Assembly: GCA_946480685.1 (NCBI GenBank)
Contig: CAMLLI010000328.1
Location: 1-5,684 of the forward strand
Reading direction: 5' to 3'
From: an uncultured Flammeovirgaceae bacterium
GTDB lineage: Bacteria; Bacteroidota; Bacteroidia; Cytophagales; Cyclobacteriaceae
Length of the DNA: 5,684 nucleotides
The translations under genes and the position numbers were made by a program. Below, in pieces: positions 1 to 5,684 of this stretch. Position 1 is the first letter of the stretch; each line of letters starts with the position of its first letter. The notes beneath the pieces were generated by a model. It saw only the letters and a program-made list of their open reading frames with translations, had not been told where the DNA came from and searched no databases.

Positions 1-1
1 G

Positions 2-2941
2 GATTTCGATATTACGGCTGTAACCGAATCGGTCAGACTGAAAGAACTCAACACAAATCTGAAAGAAGTCGATCGCGCGAAAACAAAATTCTTCAGCAAC
101 ATCAGTCACGAGTTTCGTACACCGCTCACGTTGTTGCTCGCTCCGCTGGAAGATATGCTTCGTAACAACAGTTTACAGCCGCAAGACCGGCAACGCACCG
201 AGATGATATACCGCAATGCTATACGCCTGCAGAAGCTGGTAAATACACTGCTTGATTTTTCGCGCATTGAAGCCGGCAAGCAGGAAGCATTCTTCCAGCC
301 TACCGACATTGTTTCCTATACCGTTGACGTGGCAAGTAATTTCCGTTCCGTGATCGAAAAGGCCGGATTGAAATTCAACGTGAAGTCGAAGAAGATAAAA
401 GATCCAGTATATGTAAACCGCGAGATGTGGGAGAAAATTGTTTTGAATCTCATCTCCAATGCCTTCAAATTTACACACCAGGGTTCCATTGATGTTGAGG
501 TACGCTCGCTGCTCAAGTATATACAGTTGCACGTTCGCGATACCGGCATAGGTATAGCTACGAATAACCTGTCGAAGATATTCGATCGCTTTACCCGCAT
601 TGAAGGTGCCAGGGCACGAACTTACGAAGGCTCCGGTATAGGCCTGGCGCTTGTAAAAGAACTGGTGGCTTTGCACAGCGGCACCATCCGGGTAAAAAGC
701 ACAGAAGGTATAGGAACAGAATTTATCATCACCATTCCCAAAGGGAAATCGCATTTACCGTATCAGCAGATATTCGAAAACGCAGGACAACTTCATGCGG
801 GTGCGCGCGCTTCTGCCTATATACAGGAAGCCGCCAGCTGGCTGCCCGATGAAAAACTCAAATCGCAGGCGTTATCATCTTCCGATATCCTGCTGACGCA
901 GGAGAATCAAGATTCTCGCCCTGTTATATTACTGGCAGACGATGATGCCGACATGCGCGAGTACCTGGCACATTTACTTTCGTCACACTACAAAGTAATT
1001 TCGGTTGAAAACGGGAAGCGTGCACTGGATCGCATTCACAGCGGTATACATATTGATCTCATACTGGCCGATGTGATGATGCCGGAGCTCGATGGACACC
1101 ACCTCGTAGATATACTGAAGCGCGATGCCAATTATCGTGCTATACCGGTGGTGTTGCTTTCGGCACGCTCGGGGGAAGATGCCCGCATTGAAGGCTTCAG
1201 TTTTGGTGCAGATGATTACCTGGCCAAACCATTTTCTTCGCGGGAGCTTACGGCATTGGTGCATGCGCGAATTGAAATTGCACGAACCCGCTATCGTGCC
1301 GAGCAGGAACTCAGCAATAAAAACCTCGAGCTGGAGCATCGGGTACTGGAACGCACACGACAGCTCGAGGAGAGCCGCTCGCTGATTGAAAAACAAAATC
1401 TTCATTTACAAAATATACTGGATGCTATTCCGCAGATGGTATGGGTGCGCGAGTCGGATGGTAACGTCAAGTATATCAACAACCGTTGGTATTCCTATAC
1501 CGGGCTGTCAGTTGAGCAATGTAAAATTATAGCATCGCGGCAATGCGATATATTTCATGCGGACCAGCAGGCCGAGATTGAACAGAAGTGGCAGGCATCC
1601 AACAACAATCCGAAGTATTACCGCGGCAAGATTCTTATTCGCGACAAGCACGGAGAGTATCGCTGGCACCTCGACATTATGGAGCCTATTGTAAATGATG
1701 CCGGTGAAGTGGAGATGTGGGTAGGTTCATTTACGGATATACACGAACAGTTTCTCTCGGCGCAACAGTTGAAAACAACCAACGATCTGCTGGAAGCTAT
1801 ATTGAATTCTTCGACCAATGCAATCTCGGTACTCGATTCTCATCGCGATGCGGAAGGCCACGTGCGTGACTTCACGTGGAAATATTTTAACACGAAGGCG
1901 CAACAGTTCGCCAATCAAAAAGATCTGCGCGACAATACTATATCTGCTGAACTTCCGCAGGCGCAGGCCTCTGTGCTGCTTCAGAAATTTCTGGACGTAG
2001 TGCATACCGGCATCACCACCGAGTTCGAATATGAAGCGTATGCGAATGGTGTAAAATACTGGTATCAGACCATTGCTGTAAAACTGGGAGACGGGCTTGT
2101 GGTTACGCAACAAGATATAACAGACAAGGTACGATCACGTCAACACCTGGTATTGCTGAACGAATCGCTGAAACAAAAGAATTACGCGCTGAAGGCGATG
2201 AATGATGAACTCGCCAACTTTGCTTTTATAGCCAGCCATGATCTGCGCGAGCCGCTGCGCAAAATACAGTTGTTTACACGCGAGCTTGTTGAAAAAGAAG
2301 CAACCGTAGTAAGCGCGCGGGGTAAAGCACATGCACAACGCATACTGGATGCAGTGTTACGCATGAATGCGCTGATCGATGACGTGTTTGCTTTTTCGCG
2401 TGCCAGTAGTACAGCAACTGCCACACGTGTAGACGTTGCTATACTTGAACAGCTGCAGCAGGCGTTGACAGATTTACACGATGTGATTGAAGCGAGCCAT
2501 GCTGTGATAGAATATACTGATCTGCCGGTACTGCGCAGCAACCCGATACAGATCGCACAGCTTTTGCAACACCTCATTTCCAATGCGATCAAATTTCAAC
2601 CGCCTCATGCTATACCGCACGTTCGCATTACAGGGTTCGAGCTGGCGGGCCGTGCGATCGAGTCACCGCTCGCGGATTGCAACGCAGACTATATTTGTAT
2701 TGAAGTGGCCGATAACGGAATTGGTTTTGAAGAGAAGTATATCGAACGGATTTTCCACATGTTCCAGAAATTACATGTGAAGAGTGAATTTCCGGGTACC
2801 GGTATGGGGCTCGCCATTTGTAAAAAGATCATGCAGAATCATGGCGGCTTTATCATAGCGAAAAGCGTGGTGAACGAGGGCTCGGTTTTTTCATGCTATT
2901 TTCCTAAAAACGGAGATCATGCGTTTTCTGATAATCGATGA
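2..2941 (+). CDS. Hybrid histidine kinase with two transmitter cores, 5'-truncated by window edge
   Basis: Signal-transducing autokinase. The frame is open from base 2 with no start, so the gene begins upstream; the TTG at 131 is not the start because the first H-box lies before it. Residues are counted from base 2. HisKA 1 is about 28-95, with phospho-His36 in SNISHEFRTPL. HATPase 1 is about 134-247, with N-box Asn153, DTGIG at 180-184 and GSGIGLAL from 210. A short linker (AYIQEAASWLP) follows, then a receiver at about 307-425 with acidic triplet 313-315, phospho-acceptor Asp357, Ser387 and Lys409. Next come a coiled coil (about 431-471), PAS 1 (466-583, ending in a PAC-like FTDI), PAS 2 (600-709), HisKA 2 with His746 in ASHDLREPL, and HATPase 2 with Asn861, DNGIG at 904-908 and GTGMGLAI from 932. 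All key residues of both cores are present, so both look active. No membrane segment is visible in this part. The residues before HisKA 1 (DITAVTES then a helix) look like the end of another PAS domain. Its 3' end overlaps the next receiver gene. The family is secure; the stimulus is unknown. Confidence 0.95.
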   Translation, partial: DFDITAVTESVRLKELNTNLKEVDRAKTKFFSNISHEFRTPLTLLLAPLEDMLRNNSLQPQDRQRTEMIYRNAIRLQKLVNTLLDFSRIEAGKQEAFFQPTDIVSYTVDVASNFRSVIEKAGLKFNVKSKKIKDPVYVNREMWEKIVLNLISNAFKFTHQGSIDVEVRSLLKYIQLHVRDTGIGIATNNLSKIFDRFTRIEGARARTYEGSGIGLALVKELVALHSGTIRVKSTEGIGTEFIITIPKGKSHLPYQQIFENAGQLHAGARASAYIQEAASWLPDEKLKSQALSSSDILLTQENQDSRPVILLADDDADMREYLAHLLSSHYKVISVENGKRALDRIHSGIHIDLILADVMMPELDGHHLVDILKRDANYRAIPVVLLSARSGEDARIEGFSFGADDYLAKPFSSRELTALVHARIEIARTRYRAEQELSNKNLELEHRVLERTRQLEESRSLIEKQNLHLQNILDAIPQMVWVRESDGNVKYINNRWYSYTGLSVEQCKIIASRQCDIFHADQQAEIEQKWQASNNNPKYYRGKILIRDKHGEYRWHLDIMEPIVNDAGEVEMWVGSFTDIHEQFLSAQQLKTTNDLLEAILNSSTNAISVLDSHRDAEGHVRDFTWKYFNTKAQQFANQKDLRDNTISAELPQAQASVLLQKFLDVVHTGITTEFEYEAYANGVKYWYQTIAVKLGDGLVVTQQDITDKVRSRQHLVLLNESLKQKNYALKAMNDELANFAFIASHDLREPLRKIQLFTRELVEKEATVVSARGKAHAQRILDAVLRMNALIDDVFAFSRASSTATATRVDVAILEQLQQALTDLHDVIEASHAVIEYTDLPVLRSNPIQIAQLLQHLISNAIKFQPPHAIPHVRITGFELAGRAIESPLADCNADYICIEVADNGIGFEEKYIERIFHMFQKLHVKSEFPGTGMGLAICKKIMQNHGGFIIAKSVVNEGSVFSCYFPKNGDHAFSDNR

Positions 2942-3296
2942 CGACAAGGAAGATGTCGAATATTTTTTGGAAGTCGTAAATAAGATACTACCGGATTGTG
3001 ACTGCGACAGTGCAACATCCTGTGAAGAAGGATTGAAAAAATTGGAAGGAGCTGTTGATTTACCATCTCACATCTTTCTGGACGGCATGCTCTACGGCAT
3101 GAGCAGCCAGGAGTGTCTGCAAAGAATAAAGGGCGATGAACGTTTGCGAAACATACGGGTGGTTATGTATTCCGGCTATGCACCACCCACAGTACAACGC
3201 GACTTTATTATATTGGGTGCATACAAGGTTGTTGTTAAACCAAGCAATACGGCAGAATTGGAGAAATCACTGCGCGAACTGTTTCGCTTGCAATAG
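2919..3296 (+). CDS. Single-domain response regulator (Rcp1-like receiver)
   Basis: A 125-residue protein made of one receiver domain and no output domain, so it likely works as a phosphate carrier or by protein contact in the cytoplasm. Visible receiver features: acidic cluster Asp7-Asp9 in FLIIDDD, phospho-acceptor Asp55 in IFLDGML, Ser85 in VVMYSGY, and Lys107-Pro108 in VVVKPS. The ATG at 2919 is chosen because the first beta strand (RFLIIDDD) starts right after it. A GGAG lies only 3 nt upstream, too close to be a typical ribosome site. The start sits inside the 3' end of the preceding kinase gene, in another frame with a 23-nt overlap, which argues for co-transcription and translational coupling. 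Small receivers of this Rcp1 kind are usual partners of kinases with an SHDLxEPL-type H-box, which is what the upstream protein's second core has. The pairing is inference; the receiver assignment is firm. Confidence 0.93.
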   Translation: MRFLIIDDDKEDVEYFLEVVNKILPDCDCDSATSCEEGLKKLEGAVDLPSHIFLDGMLYGMSSQECLQRIKGDERLRNIRVVMYSGYAPPTVQRDFIILGAYKVVVKPSNTAELEKSLRELFRLQ

Positions 3297-3644
3297 CTAT
3301 ATATACCGGGCAATCATTTGCCGAAGCTGCCGTATCGGGAAAGGTTTTTCGATCACGCTATCCGCTCCTGCCGATAACGCGAGTGCGCCTATCCCAGGCG
3401 TTGCGGAAATCATAATCACCGGTACATCGCGTGTGGCTTCCTGCCCTTTCAGAAACCGGCAGATCTCAAGACCGTCGAGATCAGAGAGCTGTCGGTCGAG
3501 TAAAAAAAGATCGGGTACTATAAATTGATTTTTTAAAAGCGGCTCACCTTTGGATAAAATGGTCAGATCATATTCATCCTCGAGAATCAGGTTAATTACA
3601 TCCCGAATCGTAGGATCGTCATCAGCAAACAAAATCTTTTTCAT
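3297..3644 (-). CDS. Single-domain response regulator, CheY-like receiver
   Basis: A 115-residue receiver-only protein on the minus strand. Seen in the sequence: Asp8-Asp10 in ILFADDD, phospho-acceptor Asp50 in LFLLDRQL, the usual DLDGLEICR after it, Ser80 in VIMISAT, and Lys100-Pro101 in VIEKPF. All positions needed for phosphorylation and the signalling switch are present. The chain ends right after the last helix, so there is no DNA-binding or enzymatic output. The ATG at 3644-3642 is preceded in frame by a stop (TAG, complement of 3680-3678) with no other ATG between, which settles the start. It is convergent with the upstream receiver gene, with stop codons directly adjacent, and divergent from the cheB-like gene at 3792, with which it shares a 147-bp upstream region. 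It is clearly different in sequence from the other small receiver, so not a recent duplicate. Its kinase is unknown; either core of the neighbouring hybrid kinase, or a kinase outside the window, is possible. Confidence 0.93.
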   Translation of the reverse strand: MKKILFADDDPTIRDVINLILEDEYDLTILSKGEPLLKNQFIVPDLFLLDRQLSDLDGLEICRFLKGQEATRDVPVIMISATPGIGALALSAGADSVIEKPFPIRQLRQMIARYI

Positions 3645-3791
3645 AGCGGGTTTATTGCTGCAAATAAAATCAATATTCTATTTTCAGTCATTCATTCGGA
3701 TATATTTTTCAGTACATCCGTTACAACAACTCTTATCATCAAAAAAAAAAGATGCCAGTATAGCGGGTACAATCCTTGTGCAACATAAGAG
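3645..3791. promoter_or_regulatory. Divergent intergenic region, promoters inferred for both flanking genes
   Basis: These 147 bp separate the 5' ends of a minus-strand receiver gene and a plus-strand CheB gene, so promoters for both should lie here. The stretch is AT-rich. Toward the CheB gene, TATATTTT at 3701-3708 resembles the Bacteroidota -7 element TAnnTTTG except for the last base, but no TTG is seen at a suitable distance. Toward the receiver gene, the minus strand reads TTTATTTG (complement of 3670-3663), again one mismatch. An 8-base direct repeat TTTTCAGT (3681-3688 and 3706-3713) and a run of ten A (3741-3750) also lie here. The promoter function is inferred from gene orientation; the exact boxes are not established. 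Confidence 0.45.
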
Positions 3792-4841
3792 ATGGGAAAA
3801 AGAAACATTATTGTACTCGGAGCTTCGGCCGGTGGTTTTGAAGCGATACAAAAACTGATATCAGGTTTGCCTGCAGACTTTGATGCTGCTATTCTTATCG
3901 TGTGGCACATGTCACCGGAAGTAAAAGGAATTTTGCCACAGATGATCAATCATCTCAAATCCATACCGGCCTCACACGCTATGGACAATGAGCCTCTCAC
4001 CCCCGGCCGTATATATGTTGCTCCACCGGATCATCATTTACTGGTTGAGATGGATCGGGTACGTATATCGCGCGGTCCTCGAGAAAATCGCTTCCGGCCT
4101 GCAGTGGATCCGTTGTTTCGGTCGGCTGCCTATACCTATGGCGAGCGGGTGATCGGTATAATTTTGTCAGGTGCCTTAGACGATGGCACGGCAGGTTTAT
4201 GGACGGTAAAAGAACGTGGTGGTATAGCGATCGTGCAAGACCCCGGTGAAGCTGCCGTGAGCTCAATGCCGCAGAATGCCCTGCAGGCGGTACGTGTTGA
4301 CTATACGGTTCGGGTCGCGGACATGGCACCACTACTTTGCAAACTGATAACGGAAGAAGTACCCGAACACAACGGATATACCGTTGATACGAAAACACAA
4401 ATTGAGGTCAATGTAGCGATGGGTAACAGTGATGCCAATGCCAGTATACTTTCGCAAGGGGAATTAAGCTCCTATACGTGTCCGGAATGTCACGGTGTAC
4501 TTACTGCTTTGCAGGAAGGCGGCCGCGTTCGCTTTCGCTGTCACACCGGTCATGCATTTTCAGCAGACAGTTTACTGGCCGCTATTGGCGACAGTATAGA
4601 AGAGAATCTTTGGAATGCCATTCGAAGCATACAGGAAAGTGTCATACTCCTCAACCACATGGGCGATCACTTTGCAGAACAGAACAACCCGAAACTTGCC
4701 GCGATGTATTTCAGAAAAGCTAAAGATGCCCAACATCGCATCGAGATGGTGAAGAAGGCGGTGTTTCAGCATGAACACGTAACGATGAAAAGTATAGAGG
4801 ATGACACCGTGCAAAAAGAATTATCCGCATCTGCTTCTTAA
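3792..4841 (+). CDS. cheB: Stand-alone CheB-type protein-glutamate methylesterase with C-terminal zinc-ribbon-like extension
   Basis: CheB enzymes hydrolyse methyl-glutamate esters on chemoreceptors and can deamidate glutamine. This 349-residue protein starts directly with the catalytic domain (about 4-190) and has no N-terminal receiver, unlike classical CheB. The catalytic triad is intact: Ser12 in GASAGG, His39 in VWHMSP, and Asp131 in SGALDDGTAG. The substrate-loop pattern FRPAVDPLF (101-109) and MPQNAL (159-164) also fit. After a linker, residues 228-254 hold CPEC and CHTGH; Cys230, Cys233, Cys250 and His254 could bind a metal. A helical tail (about 262-330) follows. This layout matches a known class of roughly 340-residue CheB proteins. 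An in-frame TAA at 3786-3788 lies just before the ATG, fixing the start; no clear Shine-Dalgarno is seen. No chemoreceptor, CheA or CheW is visible nearby, so the substrate is unknown. A second, fused CheB gene follows on the same strand after 127 bp. Confidence 0.92.
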   Translation: MGKRNIIVLGASAGGFEAIQKLISGLPADFDAAILIVWHMSPEVKGILPQMINHLKSIPASHAMDNEPLTPGRIYVAPPDHHLLVEMDRVRISRGPRENRFRPAVDPLFRSAAYTYGERVIGIILSGALDDGTAGLWTVKERGGIAIVQDPGEAAVSSMPQNALQAVRVDYTVRVADMAPLLCKLITEEVPEHNGYTVDTKTQIEVNVAMGNSDANASILSQGELSSYTCPECHGVLTALQEGGRVRFRCHTGHAFSADSLLAAIGDSIEENLWNAIRSIQESVILLNHMGDHFAEQNNPKLAAMYFRKAKDAQHRIEMVKKAVFQHEHVTMKSIEDDTVQKELSASAS

Positions 4842-4968
4842 AAAAACAAAAAGACAGAAGGAACTATTCAAACCTTTCAATTACTTGCGACAGCATGAAG
4901 GCATAGTCATACGGGTATATATTTTCGGATGATGATTGCAGGCAATAACTTCGTGTGAACATTTAACT
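4842..4968 (+). other. Intergenic gap between the two CheB genes
   Basis: No gene is seen in these 127 bp. The stop codon of the upstream gene runs into an A-rich stretch with no hairpin and T-tract, so no intrinsic terminator is visible and read-through into the next gene is plausible. TATATTTT at 4918-4925 resembles the TATATTTT ahead of the first CheB gene and is one mismatch from the Bacteroidota -7 box, but no well-spaced -33 element accompanies it. Whether the second CheB gene has its own promoter cannot be decided from the sequence. Confidence 0.4.
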
Positions 4969-5684
4969 ATGAACGGAATGACCCCACCCGGCACCGCTAT
5001 GGACCAGGAACAGCAGGATCTGTTAATTGTAGGCGTTGGCGCCTCGGCCGGAGGAATACAGGCACTGCAGCAATGTTTTGGCGTGATGTCACCTGACTCG
5101 GGTATGGCCTACGTTGTAATTCTTCACCTGTCGCCAGACCACGACAGTAAGCTTGCTGAAGTACTGCAGCGCGTAACCCGAATGCCGGTCACTAAAGTTG
5201 AAGAGAAAACAAAAGTCCAGGCTAATCATGTATATGTAGTCCCTCCCAACAGACACCTCACCATGTCGAACGGACACATTGTTGTTACAAAGAATACAGA
5301 GGAAGAAGACAGGCGCGCACCAATCGATATATTCTTTCGGACACTGGCGAGTGCGCAAGGTGCAAAAGCAGTTTGTGTTATACTTTCGGGTACAGGAGCC
5401 AATGGTTCGATGGGACTCAAGCACATCAAGGAGATGGGTGGTGCTGCCTTCGTACAAAATCCACGCGAAGCAGAGTATAATGAAATGCCGCGCAATGCTA
5501 TTGCAACAGATATGGTAGACGAAGTGTTACCCGTGGGCGAGATACCTGGCAAGATACTGATGTATAAGAAAAGTCTCGGCACAGTACATATACCGATCGA
5601 AGCAGAGAAACGTGCTGAAGATCAGCAGCAGGCGTTGCGTGAAATTTTCTCGCATCTTCGTCTGCGTACGGGACATGATTTCTC
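4969..5684 (+). CDS. CheB-CheR fusion protein, N-terminal part, 3'-truncated by window edge
   Basis: The frame stays open for 239 codons to the right edge. Residues about 18-200 form a CheB methylesterase domain: Ser26 in GVGASAGG, His53 in VILHLSPDHDS, VYVVPPN at 88-94, API at 117-119 followed by DIFF, and MPRNAI at 173-178. The third triad position reads SGTGANG, giving Asn145 (codon AAT at 5401-5403) where CheB usually has Asp, so esterase activity may be reduced or differently organised. The last visible residues, SHLRLRTGHDFS (228-239), are the signature opening of the CheR methyltransferase N-terminal domain. The protein is therefore very probably a CheB-CheR fusion, a class often continued by PAS and histidine kinase domains; these are not visible here. 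The ATG at 4969 is the first after an in-frame TGA at 4933-4935. ATG at 4978 and 4999 are also possible, since the first 17 residues are not part of the fold. It is not a recent copy of the upstream CheB, as similarity is confined to family motifs. Confidence 0.9.
   Translation, partial: MNGMTPPGTAMDQEQQDLLIVGVGASAGGIQALQQCFGVMSPDSGMAYVVILHLSPDHDSKLAEVLQRVTRMPVTKVEEKTKVQANHVYVVPPNRHLTMSNGHIVVTKNTEEEDRRAPIDIFFRTLASAQGAKAVCVILSGTGANGSMGLKHIKEMGGAAFVQNPREAEYNEMPRNAIATDMVDEVLPVGEIPGKILMYKKSLGTVHIPIEAEKRAEDQQQALREIFSHLRLRTGHDF

Noticed and set aside
173..754. Long minus-strand open frame of 193 codons opposite the kinase
   Set aside because: No recognisable domain; it lies antisense to a strongly supported HisKA-HATPase region and follows from codon bias of the plus strand.
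2182..2592. Minus-strand open frame of 136 codons, Ser/Ala/Cys-rich
   Set aside because: Low-complexity composition typical of a shadow frame, opposite the second HisKA core, with no motif.
131..2941. Treating TTG at 131 as the true start of the kinase
   Set aside because: The frame is open to base 2, and the residues before 131 include the H-box with its phospho-histidine codon at 107-109, essential to the first kinase core.
3309..3322. Small hairpin GGCAA-TCAT-TTGCC near the convergent junction as a terminator
   Set aside because: The stem has only five pairs, it lies inside the coding part of the minus-strand receiver, and no T-tract follows on either strand.
3136..3528. Plus-strand open frame of 130 codons crossing the convergent junction
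   Set aside because: It overlaps two well-supported receiver genes, is rich in Cys/Arg/Ser without any domain pattern, and has no credible start context.
3792..5520. Recent tandem duplication of the two CheB domains
   Set aside because: Similarity is limited to family motifs (GASAGG, HxSPD, VxPP, MPxNA); loops and termini differ widely, so they are old paralogues or independent acquisitions.
5089..5582. Minus-strand open frames of 122 and 118 codons at the right end
   Set aside because: They lie opposite the CheB domain of the fusion gene, whose plus-strand reading shows all family motifs.

Overview
The window reads as chromosomal DNA from a Bacteroidota bacterium. The best guess is an environmental member of the Chitinophagales or Cytophagales; this is inference from style, not a marker gene. 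The grounds are the kinase types (an H-box reading FFSNISHEFRTPLTL, and a second of the SHDLREPL type), heavy use of the isoleucine codon ATA, start codons without clear Shine-Dalgarno sequences, and middling GC content. Every gene found belongs to signal transduction: histidine-aspartate phosphorelay or CheB/CheR-type receptor modification. No RNA gene, insertion sequence, CRISPR array or convincing intrinsic terminator was seen.

Layout. (1) 2-2941, plus strand: the 3' part (979 residues) of a large hybrid histidine kinase that runs off the left edge. Visible order: HisKA, HATPase, receiver, coiled coil, PAS, PAS, second HisKA, second HATPase. It thus holds two complete kinase cores with an internal receiver. 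(2) 2919-3296, plus: a single-domain receiver protein of Rcp1-like type whose start lies inside the kinase's 3' end (23-nt overlap). (3) 3297-3644, minus: another single-domain receiver, convergent with the previous gene so closely that the two stop codons abut. (4) 3645-3791: a 147-bp divergent intergenic region that must hold promoters in both directions. (5) 3792-4841, plus: a stand-alone CheB-type methylesterase without a receiver domain but with a C-terminal zinc-ribbon-like CxxC...CxxxH extension. (6) 4842-4968: a 127-bp gap with no gene. (7) 4969 to the right edge, plus: the first 239 codons of a second CheB domain followed by the opening motif of CheR (LRLRTGHDFS), so almost certainly a CheB-CheR fusion that continues outside the window. 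Its CheB domain has Asn where the catalytic Asp is expected.

How they may work together (inference). The first kinase core probably phosphorylates the receiver in its own chain. The second core is of the phytochrome-like type that commonly signals to small separate receivers, and the overlapping receiver gene is its obvious candidate partner. The two CheB proteins lack the receiver domain that normally controls CheB, and no CheA, CheW or chemoreceptor is visible. The locus therefore looks like a sensory-signalling island rather than a standard chemotaxis operon, in which small receivers and kinase modules may stand in for the usual control.
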